Source: an uncultured Thioclava sp. (GTDB lineage Bacteria > Pseudomonadota > Alphaproteobacteria > Rhodobacterales > Rhodobacteraceae). Taken from it: 64,000 nt of DNA. The number at the start of each line of letters is the position of its first letter. Position 1 is the stretch's first letter. The translations under genes and the position numbers were made by a program. Location of the stretch: NCBI RefSeq assembly GCF_913064665.1, contig NZ_CAJYBT010000005.1, positions 1-64,000 of the forward strand, read 5' to 3'. Positions 54,787 through 64,000 of this stretch are shown here, one piece after another. The notes beneath the pieces were generated by a model, which was given only the letters and a program-made list of their open reading frames with translations, was not told where the DNA came from and did not search any database.

Positions 54787-57700
54787 TCATTGCGCGCTGC
54801 CAAGTTGCACCGCGGGTCCCTGTCCGCCGACCAGCCCAATATCATGGGCCACACCGTCGATGTAGACTTTTTCTCCGTCCGTATAGACCGTGCTGGTGCG
54901 CGGCTGTTGCTTGTAGAACGCCCAGAACGGCGTGCCCGGCCCATATCCCCAATCCACGCCATTGCGCATCACCCGGATCGTATCGCGCACAAGGCCCGCG
55001 CCCGGGAAGTCCAGCAACTCAAGCTCGTTGGTGGCGTCGGGCGAGACATTATACTGAACCACATAGGCGTCCGAGGTACTTGCATAGCCTTTCAAATCAA
55101 GCGCAAAGGCGTAGGTCGGCTCGAAATACTGCACATTCGCATTGTAATGCGGGCGCGGCGTGCGGTTGTCAAACAGCAACGTTTGCAGCGGCGTGCGCAC
55201 CCAAAGCGAGCCCGGCACGTAGGCGTTAGCAATGCTCACATCCTTTGCCGTGGTGTCGATCGTCGTGTCCACGAAGAACAGATCGCCGATATCAAGGCCT
55301 GCGGGCACATTGGCGGTGATCGTCGCCAAGGTTCCGACGCTGCCGCGACCGCCCGTCAGGGTCAGGCGCAGCGGGTTGGGGCCGTTGGGCACCTGCGTGA
55401 TCCCTGCCGTGACCGTCCCCCCCCGCAAGACCAGCGAATCCTCCACCTGCAAGTCGGGCAGGTTCAAAACGCCCGTCGCATCGAAGGACATCGACTTGGC
55501 CTTGACCACGTTGATGCGGATGTCACCGGCATAGGTATCGCTGCCCGCAATCAAGTCAGCGACGTTGCCAACATCCAGCAGGTTTCCGATGATGTCCTTG
55601 CTTGAATTGATCGCCGCATCGACCCCGGCAATAACCGTATCAAAGCCGATCCCGTTGCCCGTCAACTTGACACTTCCAGCCGCGTCGATCGAGCCGCCGA
55701 TGATCGCCCCGTCAGCCGAGGTCACATCCACATCTCCCGGATCGCCGGGCAATGCGCCCGTCGTCGTGATCTGCGTGAAGGTAGTGTCATTCTTTGCCAG
55801 CCAAGTCTGCGTGCCAGTGCTGGTCGCGGAGCCAACATCAAGCGCACCATCGGTTGTTTCAAGGTGGACAGTGCCCGGCCCCTTCGTGCCCGCAGCAAGG
55901 GTCACAACGTTCATGTCCCCGTGTGACACTAGATTGACGTTGGCTCCCGCCCCGAGATCATCCACGCCCAAGGCGCCCTGAGACACGATCTGGACATTAG
56001 CGCCCGCCATCGTCGACTGGGTATGGAAGTCGGCGCCCGCAGCAATATCGATGCTGCCGGTATCTGCGCTCAGTGTCGCCTGGGTAATCGCAAGCGGCGT
56101 GATCGCGTTGATATCACCAGCGGTGGCGCTTAGTGCGATCTTGGCGGTCTTGATGATCAGCGCATTGGCAATATTGCTGACCGGATCCGTCACGCTCGAC
56201 CCGTCATAGGGCCAATCCAGCGGTGTCGTGTTGATCTTGGTCTGATCGCCAATCCCCGCACCCGACGTGATTTGCACCAATGCGCCCGCATCGGTGGTCT
56301 CGATGTCAAAGTCACGCGCCGGGTCGGTCCCGGCAAGGACATGGCCCGTGGCCGCGATGGTCACATCGCCCGACGCGCTCAGCGCCGTCACAAGTGCATC
56401 CCCACTATCCGTGGTGATATCGACGCTGCCATTGGACGCAATCAGACGCGCGCCGTTGAACATCTGCAGCGATCCGGCCGAGGTCAGGATGTTGCCCGCC
56501 GTCGTGGACACGGTGGCGTTGCCGGTGATCGACAGCTTGCCACCCACGGTCAATTGCAGTGGCCCGTTCGTGGTCACTGGCCCGTTGATCACCGCCGCCC
56601 CACCCGACGAAAGCGAGATTGCGTTGGGTGCGAGTGCCGAGGTGATCACGAAGCTGCTGCTTGCCGGGCCATACAGATAGATCGCCCCAAGCGGCGCTGC
56701 CGCTGTGATCCCGCCACCAAAGTTCGTGCCGACATTCAACGTCCGGCTGGACGCGCCAATATTGCCGCTTGTGGTGGTCAAAACGACATCGGTGCCAAGA
56801 ATGTTGATCAGTTGATCATCATTGGCATTGGTGATGCCGCTATCGGCGGACACCGTAACATTGCCCGGCGAGTAGATCGTGTCGATGACCGCCGATCCCG
56901 TCACATCAAGGTCGATATCGCCCTGCGCGCGTGCCGTGATCGTGGCGCCGCTCAGCGGTGAAAGACGCATCGGGGCAAAACTCGGGCCCGTCGGATAAAG
57001 CGGGTTCAAGCCCGTGCCGATACCGCCCTGCGACGCCTCTAGCAGCAGATTGCCGGTCGCGACGATACCCGAGCCAACATTGGCAATCGGGCCAACAACC
57101 TGAATCCGGGTCTCTCCGGGAACTCTGATTGAGTCGAGCAGACCATTGCCACGCGAGGCCAGGTACGCCGTGCCATGATCCAATGTGCCGGGCGTGCCGG
57201 CCACATCAACATTGAGCGCGGTCTGCGCATCAAAGTTCAGGGGACGCTTGTTGAGGACCTGAATTGTCAAATCGGACTGCGCAACCAACTTGTTGGCCGC
57301 CGCGTGCAAGGCGGCACGTTGGATCTCCGTCATCGCGCTTTCATCCAAGCCCAGCGGCACAGTGACCTGCGTGTTCAGGATCCCTAGGCGAACGGCCTCG
57401 TTATAGGCGTCGATCTGGGCTTGGTTCGGCGATGCTGGCAAAGCACCGATCTTGTCGACGATGATCATCAGATCAGACCGTTCGGCCGAGGCAAGCGCGA
57501 TCTTTTGCGCATCCGTCAGCGCGCTGGGGTCAAGATCCGCCGGGATCAGCACCCCGACAGTGCTGGTGCCCGCACCGATGGTTTCGCCAATACCAACGCC
57601 CGCATTCAACGTCACGGTGTGGCCTGAAACGTTGGGCGCTTTCAGCACCGGATTGGTCCCGGTGACGGTCTTCAACGCCCCCGGTGACAGCGCAAAGGCC

Positions 57701-60700
57701 AATTGGCGATCGCTCCATGTGGAGCCACGCTTCAGGGCCGCGATATCATCGGGATGATCCACGGGGTTGTAGATATAGCCTGCGTCGTAGCTTGACGTAA
57801 GGCCACCAACTTCGGTGTTCAGGCGGTGATATTGATCGGTAAGTTGCGTCTGGTAATCCGCGATATCCACGCCCTGATCCACCAGTGTTTTATACTGCAA
57901 GGACGTCGGATCGAGTGTGTAATTGAACGTCGGATCATAGGCAGCACCGTTATCGGGCTGGCTTTGACGGATTTTCCAATAGGTTTTGTAGTCGGCATTG
58001 CGACCGCTCGCAAAAGCGTCAATCGCAAGCTGGACCTTGGCGGTATTTGCGGCAGAGCCCTTGATCAGCCCCAGCGAATTCCAATAGCCCAGCAATTCGT
58101 TATAGGTCCGGGTATCGACGGTCTGGATCGGGTTGTTGTCAAGGATCTGGCCCGTAGTGTCGAGCAAGACATCGCCGCCCAGCGACACGACCTGATCAAT
58201 CAGCATCGTGCCATCGGCATTCCCGGTCCAAGCCTGCGCGCCCGTCCCCCAATCGCTTGCGGTGATCCCGATATCGCCCGACGCCAGAACGCTGAGCCCA
58301 TATTCGGGATCGGGGTTCACAGCATCGCCGAAGTTGCGATTTGCCAGCGAATAACCGGTGTTCACCTGCAGCGGATTGGCGATCGAGCCGATCGCGCCGT
58401 TGCCAGCACTCAGCGTCACGCGCGGCGCTTGAATAAGAGCTGCGGTATCAACGATCGGATGGTTGGTGTTGGGCGCAATGAACTGCGCCGTCTGCCCGGC
58501 TTGAATGTCCTTGCCGACACTGATGTTGACATGGCCATCGCCCGCAGCGGGATTGCCCGCAGCCGTCACCCTTTGAATGAGAACGCCATTGGGCGCGTTC
58601 AGATTGACATTGCCCGCAGCCGCCGTCGCGATCAGCGCGCCGTTGCCATTTGCCGCACCGTCCATGCGCAATTGCACGGGGGCGGTCACACCGGCCCCGA
58701 TCGAGCCTCCGGCCGTCAGCGCAACCCGGCGCGCCGTTACCAGCGCCCCCGGATCACCCGAAAGGATCGAGTGACCCGCACCGGTCGCTGCGATTTCAAC
58801 ATCCCCGTTGCGGGCACTGACCGGCCCATTCAGCGTCACTTTCGTGGGCGATGTGATCGATACTGCGGCCGTATTCTGACCGATAAAGTTGATCGCAATC
58901 GGGTAATCAGCCTTGAGGGCGTAGGTCTTGATGGTCGTGTAATACTGATCCAGCAGGTAGCTCGTGGTAACCGTGGAATCGATACACAGCGTCCACCAGT
59001 TACAGCTCCGGCTGCTTTGCCCCGTCTGCTTGTAGCTCGAGCGCGGATCGCTGAACGAGAAGTCGCCCGTCACCAACTGATTGGGATTATTCGGATCTGT
59101 GACGGGGTCAAAGTTCAGGCTGCTATTGGGCGTTTCGGTGTAGTTCGTCGGGCTGGTGAGCAGGATCGCAGGCGCGTTGGCTCCCGTTCCGCTGCTCGTC
59201 ACGATCGTTCCGTTAGAGGCTTTGAACAGAGTCGTCCCGGTCGGCGTATAGTCTTGGCTCAGATAGGTGCCGTCAGCCAGGCGCGTATCGGCGAGGACAT
59301 TCGGCGCGCCGATAGACGAGAAGCTGGTATTGCTGCTGATCTCAAGCGCACTTGAGCCAAACAATTGCTGGCTCTTGGTCTGCACATTCACCTGAAGACG
59401 ATAGTCTGTCGACGTCGTCCAGATGTAGCGCAGGTTGGAGGTTGTAGCATAGCTTGTCGCACGGTCCGCGCCGCTGACCGCGACCGGAGAAAGCGTTTGC
59501 CCCGCATAGCTGGGAATGCCCGTCGCCGTGTCCAAAGTCCCGGTTTGCGTAGCCACCATGATCTGGCCCGAGGCCTGTCCGGGCACATAATCGCGCGTAT
59601 AAACAGTGTGTTTGACGTTGACCTTGGTTGGCAGGGATGCCGCGTCCACATGGGTAATGTCGGTGATGTCGATCACCCCGGCAGTGCCGCGACCCAGCGT
59701 TCCGCTCGTATCTGCGCCAGCGTCGATCGTCTGAAGAACCAGCGGGATGTTGCTGGCATTGGACACGTTGATCCGCCCGAAACCGTCCAGAACATTGAGC
59801 TGTCCGCCGCTTGAAGCGGTGTTCAGGATCTGGCCATAGAGCTGGATATAGCCACCATGCACCTCGGCGCCATTGACGACATATTCCGCATTATCAACGT
59901 CATAGCTGGCGCCAATATTATCGCCAGGGCTTGCGACTACCTGATAGGCAAGACTGCTGGCGCTTGTCGCTGCTTTGTAGGCGTTTGCCTGCGCGATCTT
60001 GAATTCCAGCCGTGGGGTCACACCCGTGCCGCTAATGTAATCCTTGATGTTGATCATCTGCGGCTCGCCGCCGCCCGATACCGGGATCACATAGATCGGG
60101 TTTGTCGAAGCATCGCGCGCGATCGCCTCATTATAGTCGGTAATCGCGGCTCTGAGTGCCGTGGTATCAAGCCCGATCGGGTTGAGATTGAGCGTGATCA
60201 CCTGCCCTTGATTGTTGGTCACTGTGGTGATCGCAGAGGGCGTCCCGCCAGCGGTAATGCTTGCGCGGTAGGCATCAGATTTCGCCTTGATCGCGGTTGA
60301 CGAGACGCCGATCTGCATTGGATCAAGCGCCGTAAGCGTCGGATCCGCCGCCAGATTCAGCGACAGATCCACGATGCCTGACTGGATCGTGCTGTTGATG
60401 TTGAGATAGCGCGCGCTGATCGAGATCGCACCATTCGCAACAATGCCGATCCCGGCCTCGGCGGCGCTTTTGGGATTGTTGAAGCTCGCCGGATCGCCAC
60501 CGATATGGTCAAACCCATTAACATAGCTAGAGACGAAATCGCCGTTCTTCGCCAGAATATTGACCGATCCGGCATTGATCGCGCCATAGACAAAGATATT
60601 GCCGTATTCGCTGGTAAGATCGACCGTCCCATCGACGTTGTTGACCACTCCATTGACGATCAGATCCGGCGGAGCCAATCCGCGCTGGTTTGCGGGCCAA

Positions 60701-63700
60701 GAGATGCTGGTCGGGTTGTAATTATTCGTCAAAGTCACAATTGGCCGACTGCTTGTCAGACCAGTGATAACCTGACTGAAGTTGCTTGAACTCGGCTGGC
60801 CGGGTGCGAAGGCGGCAACATCTTCCTTCGAATTCACAAGCACATCATTCACCCGGACATGGCCCGCGTCATAGGACGGCATCGTGATATTGTTGACCTT
60901 GAGCGTCGCGGCCGTGTTGTTGGTCACGTTGATCTCGGCATTGCCGGGGGCAGACAGAATGCCCGTGCCGCCACCCGTCACGATATTGCCCGACAGGTAA
61001 ATATTGCCAAGCCGCGCCGCGACATCATGCAAGGTGATCATCGGCGTTGAGGGGGCCGCAGCCGGGGCGGTCGAAGCCCCGGGAATCTGTGCGTTCAAAT
61101 CTGCGATTGTCGCGGCCAAAGTCGAGGCTTGCGTGGCGAAGGTCGCGATCGTGTAGCTGCCAGCCGTCGGCGCGCTGCCGGTCAATGTCGAGACGCGGTC
61201 GCTTACCGTCGAATTCACCGAGCCAAGTGCCGTCGTCCAAGCGTTCACGAATGTCTTTGCGTTGGCCACGACGTTGAGATTGTTCTTCACAGCTCCCGTC
61301 GTGACGGCTCCGCCATTGGCACGTGTCGTCAGGTTCGTGAGATTGGTATTGATCGTACCCATCTTGGTATTGAGGTTGTCACTGGCGGTCTTGATCGCGG
61401 TGTTATTGGTGACGATCGTGTTGAGCTTTGTCGCGATCTGCCCCTGTGCCGTGCTCACCTGTGCCGTGGTGGAACTTGGGTTGTTGATGATCGCGATCAG
61501 GCCCGTGATATCCGCTTGCAGCGCCTCATTTGCCGCCTGCTTCGTCTTGATGGTTGATTGATAGCCAGACGCGTCCGACAGCGCATTCGCGACATTGCCG
61601 TCATACGTGTTGTAATCCGCAATCAAAGCCTGGGCTGCGGCATAGTCCGGGTTCGGCTTGGTCCCGCCACTTCCATCGGGAATGGTCGCAGGTGTCGCGA
61701 CGGCGGCCGTATAGGCCGACAAGGTCGCTGCCTGTGCGCGCGTCGCCGCGACATAAGACGTATAATCGTTTGCCGTCCCGTTGTCATAGCTGTCCGCGAT
61801 ACTGCTTGGCAGCGCGTCACTGACGACAGTCGCCTGATTGGTGAAGCCGGTCGTGACCCCATCAAGCTGAACCTGTGTGGCGGTCTTTTGGTCGATCAGC
61901 TGCTGCTTTTCCGACTTGCCCGCCGCATAGGCGACAAGGCTGAAATTGCCACTGGCATCGCGCGTCCCAAGTCCAAGTGCGATCAACTTCTGCTCAAGGA
62001 AGTTGATTTCGTTCTGATATGCGCCAAGCGCGACCGTGTCGCCCTGCGTATTCTTGATCAGCAGGTTCAACTGGTTCAGGCGCTGGATGATCACCGAATT
62101 ATCCGCCGTGATCGTGCTGCGGTCGATCCCATTCTCGCCGATCGTGCCGCTGATAGCGATGCACGAGACGTTGGCGGGGTCGCAGGACGCGCCATAATTC
62201 AGCGTCAGCGATTTGAATTTCTGCAGCCCCGTCGCAACCAGACCCTTCAGGTCGAGACGTCCGGTCCCGGTATTGCTGGTGGTGCCACCGTGATAGTCAA
62301 AGGTGACTTCATCGCCGCCAAACAATTCGCTTACAGCACTCGCCGCTGCAGCCAGAGCCTGACGGTAAATGTCGGTGCCCGTGCCAACCGCAGACAGCGT
62401 GATATCGCCGCGATCCGCGCCGATCCTGATGTTACCCGCAGCCAGAATGCCTTTCAGCGGCGGCGGATTCGTATTGTCCGATGTGCCCTGCGTCACGCTC
62501 GCATTGTCGGTCAAATTGGCCTGAGCATCGGGTGAACCCGCAATTGGGATGGCGGAATTGTTGTACAGATCGATCGTGGTGTGCAGATTCACCGTCGAAC
62601 GCGCACCCGTCGGGCTGCGGCCCGCATAGATATTGACCGTCGCGTGGCTGGGCAGCGAGCCATCCGCTGGCGTGATCCCGTCGCTCGCCGCAATGCGGGC
62701 ATCCGTGCCAATCGCGACCGTATTCGCGACCCCAAGATTGGCCCAGGAATGCCCATCCGGCGCCCCCGCAACCCCATAGGTGGTCGCAGCGCTGCGGCCA
62801 TCCATCTCGGACTGGTTCCAAGCGCCGATATTGATATCACCCACATCGACCAGCAAGGTGGCGTTTGAGCCGATATTGACAGTCGCGTTTTGGGTGGCCC
62901 CAAGTTCGACCACCGAAGACGCGGTCGCAATCGCGCCAGCCGAATCCAGCTTGGCTTTTTGATGCGTGATCAGCTCGTTATAAGCCTCGACCTGCAACAG
63001 CGAGAGACCCGCAGTCGGCAGCAGCAAGCGAATGTCGCTATCCGCGCCAACATTGGCTTGGGTGTCTTGCGTGACCGAGACTTTCACCTTGCCCGCCGGC
63101 AGGTTCAACAAACCGCCCGAGCCGGAATCCACGTTCCAAGCAGCGTTATCGGCATTGAAAGCAGGAATCACCGCGTCGGTCAGCGAATACGCCGTTTGAC
63201 CTAAGAAGAAGTTATGCGCTTTGCTTGCAGCCTTGATCGAAAGTTTGGCCGCGCGCACCCAAGCGTTGTCGCCCAGATAGGCATTTACATCGGTATTGAC
63301 CGTATGGTCCATCAAAGCGCCGCTGGCCCCAACAAGCGAGGCTTGCGTGCTATCCACAGAGCCGCCGAAAATTGCACTATGGGTGGCGTTGATATCAACA
63401 AGACCGTTGATCACGCTGATCAGGAATTTATGGCTGGCCGAGCTGGTGTCGATATAGGCCTCGGTCGTGCCGGTCGCCGATGTCACACCCTTGGACGCGG
63501 CCCCCGCGACCACCCCGCCCGAGCCCGCAACGGCCGTAGCAAAGTTGCTATCGGTCCCATTCGCCGCGACGGTGAGGTTCCCTGCGGTGACCCCATTCAT
63601 GTCGCTCACTGTGGCGCGCGTGTCGGTCGCAGATGTTGACTTGGCGTTGTTGCTGCCAAGGGCTGCGATGCCAAACACATAGCCGGTCGCATCCGCAGTT

Positions 63701-64000
63701 TGATGTGTTGTGGAATTGGCCTTGATCTCGACCAGACCGCTCGCATTGATGGTGCTGCCAGAGACATTCGTCTCGGCCTTGGAGTCATTCAGACTTTGGG
63801 CATCGCTGCCCGCCAGCCCGACGAGAGCCCCTGCAACCGCAACGGCATCGGCCGTGTTGCTGCCTCCGGTGATCGTCGTCGCGATGTTGACCGAGCCGCC
63901 ATCCAGAACCGAGCCGCCGTGAACGTCATTGGCCAGCGTAGCCTTAAGCGTGGAATGGGCCAGCGAAACGCCCGCAGCCAAGCCACCCGAAAGCGCCGCG
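54787..64000 (-). CDS. Giant TpsA-type filamentous exoprotein/adhesin, 5' end outside window
   Basis: An open frame of about 3,070 residues that runs past base 64000, so the signal peptide and TPS secretion domain are not visible. Most of it is Gly/Ala/Asn/Thr/Ser/Asp-rich with short beta-strand repeats (patterns such as GNIYLSGNIVTGGGTG and DITTDSGDALVTALSASGDV), as expected for a right-handed beta-helix adhesin. One long stretch (about visible residues 630-980) is different: it is rich in Ala, Asn, Gln and Lys and looks helical. Only two pairs of Cys stand out (CDPANVSC near 595; CNWWTLC near 1655). The C-terminus (LVGGQGPAVQLGSAQ) has no membrane anchor. It resembles the leukotoxin LktA family of filamentous adhesins, by recollection. 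Confidence 0.85.
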   Translation of the reverse strand, partial: AALSGGLAAGVSLAHSTLKATLANDVHGGSVLDGGSVNIATTITGGSNTADAVAVAGALVGLAGSDAQSLNDSKAETNVSGSTINASGLVEIKANSTTHQTADATGYVFGIAALGSNNAKSTSATDTRATVSDMNGVTAGNLTVAANGTDSNFATAVAGSGGVVAGAASKGVTSATGTTEAYIDTSSASHKFLISVINGLVDINATHSAIFGGSVDSTQASLVGASGALMDHTVNTDVNAYLGDNAWVRAAKLSIKAASKAHNFFLGQTAYSLTDAVIPAFNADNAAWNVDSGSGGLLNLPAGKVKVSVTQDTQANVGADSDIRLLLPTAGLSLLQVEAYNELITHQKAKLDSAGAIATASSVVELGATQNATVNIGSNATLLVDVGDINIGAWNQSEMDGRSAATTYGVAGAPDGHSWANLGVANTVAIGTDARIAASDGITPADGSLPSHATVNIYAGRSPTGARSTVNLHTTIDLYNNSAIPIAGSPDAQANLTDNASVTQGTSDNTNPPPLKGILAAGNIRIGADRGDITLSAVGTGTDIYRQALAAAASAVSELFGGDEVTFDYHGGTTSNTGTGRLDLKGLVATGLQKFKSLTLNYGASCDPANVSCIAISGTIGENGIDRSTITADNSVIIQRLNQLNLLIKNTQGDTVALGAYQNEINFLEQKLIALGLGTRDASGNFSLVAYAAGKSEKQQLIDQKTATQVQLDGVTTGFTNQATVVSDALPSSIADSYDNGTANDYTSYVAATRAQAATLSAYTAAVATPATIPDGSGGTKPNPDYAAAQALIADYNTYDGNVANALSDASGYQSTIKTKQAANEALQADITGLIAIINNPSSTTAQVSTAQGQIATKLNTIVTNNTAIKTASDNLNTKMGTINTNLTNLTTRANGGAVTTGAVKNNLNVVANAKTFVNAWTTALGSVNSTVSDRVSTLTGSAPTAGSYTIATFATQASTLAATIADLNAQIPGASTAPAAAPSTPMITLHDVAARLGNIYLSGNIVTGGGTGILSAPGNAEINVTNNTAATLKVNNITMPSYDAGHVRVNDVLVNSKEDVAAFAPGQPSSSNFSQVITGLTSSRPIVTLTNNYNPTSISWPANQRGLAPPDLIVNGVVNNVDGTVDLTSEYGNIFVYGAINAGSVNILAKNGDFVSSYVNGFDHIGGDPASFNNPKSAAEAGIGIVANGAISISARYLNINSTIQSGIVDLSLNLAADPTLTALDPMQIGVSSTAIKAKSDAYRASITAGGTPSAITTVTNNQGQVITLNLNPIGLDTTALRAAITDYNEAIARDASTNPIYVIPVSGGGEPQMINIKDYISGTGVTPRLEFKIAQANAYKAATSASSLAYQVVASPGDNIGASYDVDNAEYVVNGAEVHGGYIQLYGQILNTASSGGQLNVLDGFGRINVSNASNIPLVLQTIDAGADTSGTLGRGTAGVIDITDITHVDAASLPTKVNVKHTVYTRDYVPGQASGQIMVATQTGTLDTATGIPSYAGQTLSPVAVSGADRATSYATTSNLRYIWTTSTDYRLQVNVQTKSQQLFGSSALEISSNTSFSSIGAPNVLADTRLADGTYLSQDYTPTGTTLFKASNGTIVTSSGTGANAPAILLTSPTNYTETPNSSLNFDPVTDPNNPNQLVTGDFSFSDPRSSYKQTGQSSRSCNWWTLCIDSTVTTSYLLDQYYTTIKTYALKADYPIAINFIGQNTAAVSITSPTKVTLNGPVSARNGDVEIAATGAGHSILSGDPGALVTARRVALTAGGSIGAGVTAPVQLRMDGAANGNGALIATAAAGNVNLNAPNGVLIQRVTAAGNPAAGDGHVNISVGKDIQAGQTAQFIAPNTNHPIVDTAALIQAPRVTLSAGNGAIGSIANPLQVNTGYSLANRNFGDAVNPDPEYGLSVLASGDIGITASDWGTGAQAWTGNADGTMLIDQVVSLGGDVLLDTTGQILDNNPIQTVDTRTYNELLGYWNSLGLIKGSAANTAKVQLAIDAFASGRNADYKTYWKIRQSQPDNGAAYDPTFNYTLDPTSLQYKTLVDQGVDIADYQTQLTDQYHRLNTEVGGLTSSYDAGYIYNPVDHPDDIAALKRGSTWSDRQLAFALSPGALKTVTGTNPVLKAPNVSGHTVTLNAGVGIGETIGAGTSTVGVLIPADLDPSALTDAQKIALASAERSDLMIIVDKIGALPASPNQAQIDAYNEAVRLGILNTQVTVPLGLDESAMTEIQRAALHAAANKLVAQSDLTIQVLNKRPLNFDAQTALNVDVAGTPGTLDHGTAYLASRGNGLLDSIRVPGETRIQVVGPIANVGSGIVATGNLLLEASQGGIGTGLNPLYPTGPSFAPMRLSPLSGATITARAQGDIDLDVTGSAVIDTIYSPGNVTVSADSGITNANDDQLINILGTDVVLTTTSGNIGASSRTLNVGTNFGGGITAAAPLGAIYLYGPASSSFVITSALAPNAISLSSGGAAVINGPVTTNGPLQLTVGGKLSITGNATVSTTAGNILTSAGSLQMFNGARLIASNGSVDITTDSGDALVTALSASGDVTIAATGHVLAGTDPARDFDIETTDAGALVQITSGAGIGDQTKINTTPLDWPYDGSSVTDPVSNIANALIIKTAKIALSATAGDINAITPLAITQATLSADTGSIDIAAGADFHTQSTMAGANVQIVSQGALGVDDLGAGANVNLVSHGDMNVVTLAAGTKGPGTVHLETTDGALDVGSATSTGTQTWLAKNDTTFTQITTTGALPGDPGDVDVTSADGAIIGGSIDAAGSVKLTGNGIGFDTVIAGVDAAINSSKDIIGNLLDVGNVADLIAGSDTYAGDIRINVVKAKSMSFDATGVLNLPDLQVEDSLVLRGGTVTAGITQVPNGPNPLRLTLTGGRGSVGTLATITANVPAGLDIGDLFFVDTTIDTTAKDVSIANAYVPGSLWVRTPLQTLLFDNRTPRPHYNANVQYFEPTYAFALDLKGYASTSDAYVVQYNVSPDATNELELLDFPGAGLVRDTIRVMRNGVDWGYGPGTPFWAFYKQQPRTSTVYTDGEKVYIDGVAHDIGLVGGQGPAVQLGSAQ

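Overview
This 64 kb window is high-GC chromosomal DNA from an alphaproteobacterium, most probably a Rhodobacteraceae (Rhodobacter/Roseobacter relative). Several things point there: an FeS-type photolyase/cryptochrome with Cys positions like those of Rhodobacter CryB, a type I sulfide:quinone oxidoreductase and an XdhAB pair that closely resemble the Rhodobacter capsulatus proteins, a short-form HisG with HisZ, the order leuA-mreBCD-pbp2-rodA, and a dispersed terminator-like repeat of the type (C)CTCCGGCGGGAGTATTT...AGATGAAA. Nearly all of it is ordinary core genome. I see no transposase, phage gene, CRISPR array or rRNA.

Layout. 0-5.3 kb: truncated nadE, a secreted MORN-repeat protein, and a leftward SDR-SDR-cryB operon. 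5.3-7.2 kb: leuA, preceded by a short Leu-rich leader peptide (leuL, apparently leaderless) and mutually exclusive hairpins, so probably controlled by attenuation. 7.5-14.1 kb: the cell-elongation operon mreB-mreC-mreD-mrdA-mrdB plus a GhrA-like reductase. 14.2-21.7 kb: hisG-hisZ-hisS (leftward), slyX, a small membrane protein and dnaE. 21.9-31.4 kb: purine catabolism and uptake, with xdhABC directly overlapping a BmpA-type nucleoside ABC transporter that carries an extra small membrane-protein gene.

31.5-40 kb is a block centred on sulfur, selenium and metals: sqr, elongator tRNA-Met, a fused oxidoreductase-SelD, mnmH (2-selenouridine synthase), an L,D-transpeptidase, a DUF2892 membrane protein and a copper P-type ATPase. 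Two 16-bp inverted repeats of the form ATTC-N8-GAAT, the pattern I associate with the persulfide sensor SqrR, lie upstream of sqr and exactly over the -35 box of the DUF2892 gene, in the DUF2892/copA divergent region. This suggests a small sulfide-responsive regulon across the block.

40-48.5 kb: lytic transglycosylase, ybbP-ybbA divergent from tesA, an MFS transporter, divergent hemC/hemE and a LysE exporter. 48.8-52.7 kb: a four-gene binding-protein ABC transporter. 53-64 kb: a two-partner secretion system with tpsA upstream of tpsB. The TpsA exoprotein is longer than about 3,070 residues and its N-terminus lies beyond the window.

The most noteworthy signals are the paired ATTC-N8-GAAT operators, the leaderless leuL attenuator, and the dispersed palindromic repeat. 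The repeat sits in convergent gaps and, in one case, is translated as a linker inside xdhB.
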